A DNA stretch of 14,408 nucleotides from Nanobdellota archaeon (GTDB taxonomy: Archaea; Nanobdellota; Nanobdellia; Pacearchaeales; GW2011-AR1). Positions 13,339-14,408 of the stretch are shown here, piece by piece. A program made the position numbers and the translations under genes. Under the pieces are notes generated by a model. It was not told the DNA's origin. It saw nothing but the letters and a program-made list of their open reading frames with translations, and did not search any database. Location of the stretch: NCBI GenBank assembly GCA_030688225.1, contig JAUYIO010000058.1, positions 1-14,408 of the forward strand, written 5' to 3'. How positions within the stretch are numbered: the first letter of the stretch is position 1; every line of letters begins with the position of its first letter.

Positions 13339-13361
13339 AGCCTAATCTATGTGTTAAGGCT
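13339..13361 (+). promoter_or_regulatory. Inverted repeat (possible hairpin) in the rpoH leader
   Basis: AGCCTAA (13339-13345) pairs with TTAAGGCT (13354-13361), giving 7 bp with one bulged A and an 8-nt loop, TCTATGTG. It lies 20-43 nt upstream of the rpoH ATG. It could be an RNA hairpin or a protein operator. The modest stem means chance is not excluded. Confidence 0.3.
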
Positions 13362-13381
13362 ACCTGACACTATAACTTAAG

Positions 13382-13588
13382 ATGCACATTCTCCAATCAA
13401 AACATTCTAAACTTCCTGAAAAAAAGGCTGAAGAGCTACTTTTAAAACTCAATATTTCTAAATCCCAGCTTCCAAAAATTTTGTCAACAGATCCTGCTTT
13501 GCCAGAAGGATGTAATGTTGGAGATGTTATTCAAATAGAAAGGAAAGAAGATGATAAAATTAACACATATTGGAGAGTAGTGATATGA
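13382..13588 (+). CDS. rpoH: DNA-directed RNA polymerase subunit H (Rpo5, RPB5 C-terminal homolog)
   Basis: 68 aa, slightly short for archaeal Rpo5 (about 75-85). It has the family pattern: HSKLPEKKAEELL near the N-terminus, LPKILSTDPALPEG in the middle, GDVIQIERKE and the final YWRVVI. It corresponds to the C-terminal assembly domain of eukaryotic RPB5 and sits in the polymerase jaw. The gene order rpoH then rpoB is standard in archaea, and the TGA overlaps the rpoB ATG as ATGA (13585-13588), so the two are translationally coupled. Confidence 0.95.
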   Translation: MHILQSKHSKLPEKKAEELLLKLNISKSQLPKILSTDPALPEGCNVGDVIQIERKEDDKINTYWRVVI

Positions 13589-14408
13589 AGTCAGACAAAC
13601 ACTTGGTGGTGAAAAAATATCTTGAAGAACATTCTTTAGTTGAATCAAACATAATTTCTTTTAATGAATTTATAGAACACAGAATGCAGGAAATAGTGTC
13701 GGAGATTTCTGAAACAATTAACAATGAAGAATTTGAGATTTCTCTTGGGAATGTAAAAGTTGGAAAACCACAAATTATTGAAGCTGATGGTAGTTCTTCT
13801 CTCATTATGCCTTATGAAGCAAGATTAAGAAACCTTACTTATTCTGCTCCAATAACTCTTGAATTAACTGTTAAAAAAGATAATCAAATTGATTCAGAAG
13901 TTGTTGAGATAGGAAGAATTCCTATAATGGTAAAAAGCAAAGCCTGTAATACCAATGGTTTGTCCAAAGAAGAATTAATTCAAAATTATAACGACCCGAT
14001 TGATCCAGGGGGATATTTCATAATTAACGGAAACGAAAGAGTAATGATCATGGCTGAGGACCTTTCTGAAAACCAGCCGTTTATTGAGGAGAACAGCAAG
14101 GGAAAATTAGTTTTGAGATTATTTTCTCTGAAAGGAACTTACAGAATTCCTGTCACAATTTCTGAAAGCAAAGAAGGTTTATTTGAACTTTCATTCAGCA
14201 GATTCAGGGATTTACCTGCAATCGTAATTTTGAAAGCTTTAGGATTAACAAAAGAATCTGATATCTCAAAATATATTGGGAAGGAAACAGATAGTGTTAT
14301 TGTAAATTTGTATGAATTTGCAAACATACAAAATGTCGAAGACGCGATGATGTACATTGCTGAAAAGACCGCGCTGCAAGGAACAAAAAAAGAAATTTTG
14401 GACAGAGT
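13585..14408 (+). CDS. rpoB: DNA-directed RNA polymerase subunit B (B'' half or N-terminus of an intact B), partial
   Basis: The frame is open from the ATG at 13585 to the window end (274 codons plus two bases), so it is 3'-truncated by the window. It begins MKSDKHLVVKKYLEEHSLVE and carries typical Rpb2-family protrusion and lobe motifs: MPYEARLRNLTYSAPI, IGRIPIMVKSKACNTNG, DPGGYFIINGNERVMI, then AEDLSENQP. This is the N-terminal part of the second-largest catalytic subunit. Some archaea split the gene into rpoB2 (B'') and rpoB1 (B'); which form is present cannot be seen here. Translation is coupled to rpoH by the 4-nt overlap. Confidence 0.96.
   Translation, partial: MKSDKHLVVKKYLEEHSLVESNIISFNEFIEHRMQEIVSEISETINNEEFEISLGNVKVGKPQIIEADGSSSLIMPYEARLRNLTYSAPITLELTVKKDNQIDSEVVEIGRIPIMVKSKACNTNGLSKEELIQNYNDPIDPGGYFIINGNERVMIMAEDLSENQPFIEENSKGKLVLRLFSLKGTYRIPVTISESKEGLFELSFSRFRDLPAIVILKALGLTKESDISKYIGKETDSVIVNLYEFANIQNVEDAMMYIAEKTALQGTKKEILDR

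Noticed and set aside
1..14408. tRNA genes, CRISPR repeats, transposases, att sites
   Set aside because: Looked for T-arm-like GGTTCRANNCC sequence, regularly spaced repeats and recombinase motifs on both strands; none found.

Overview
The window is AT-rich, compact archaeal DNA, most likely from a DPANN-type lineage such as Pacearchaeota or Woesearchaeota. That placement is inference. The support is archaeal-only proteins (uL16/L10e, eL33/L35Ae, RNA polymerase subunit H followed by subunit B, an archaeal GluRS, an archaeal class III signal peptide), very short intergenic spaces, and TATA boxes that repeatedly sit about 25-28 nt upstream of the ATG, as in leaderless archaeal genes. I saw no tRNA, rRNA, CRISPR array, transposase or integrase, and no gene-free stretch longer than about 175 nt.

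Layout. (1) 1-965, plus: 3' part of a peptidase-U32-family gene. (2) 968-3070, minus: a pilin-like secreted protein, a short glutamyl-tRNA synthetase with no C-terminal anticodon-binding domain, and a small coiled-coil protein. (3) 3151-8238, plus: a run of lineage-type proteins: a 473-aa helical protein, a frame-disrupted small gene, a 194-aa charged disordered protein, a 588-aa TIM-barrel protein of the AP endonuclease IV/sugar isomerase class with a large insertion, a 26-codon gene, and a nucleotidyltransferase. (4) 8241-10863, minus: two coupled hypotheticals, a small hypothetical, the eL33 / 88-aa protein / uL16 operon, and another small hypothetical. (5) 10945-11166, plus, and 11163-13207, minus: two small hypotheticals, then a 598-aa nucleotidyltransferase that is a clear paralog of the one in region 3. 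(6) 13382-14408, plus: RNA polymerase subunit H overlapping the start of subunit B, which runs off the window.

The most unusual part is region 3. Two short genes, at 4611 and 7281, carry a nearly identical stretch of about 55 bp that runs into the start codon of the next gene. The copy at 7281 is intact and lies 1 nt upstream of the nucleotidyltransferase. The copy at 4611 is broken by two offsetting single-base indels in A-runs. These small genes look like duplicated leader cistrons that deliver ribosomes to genes without their own leaderless promoter. Two nucleotidyltransferase paralogs, an endonuclease-IV-like barrel and several structural or disordered proteins lie within 10 kb. They may be parts of one undescribed lineage-specific system, but only the clustering, the paralogy and the shared leader support that.
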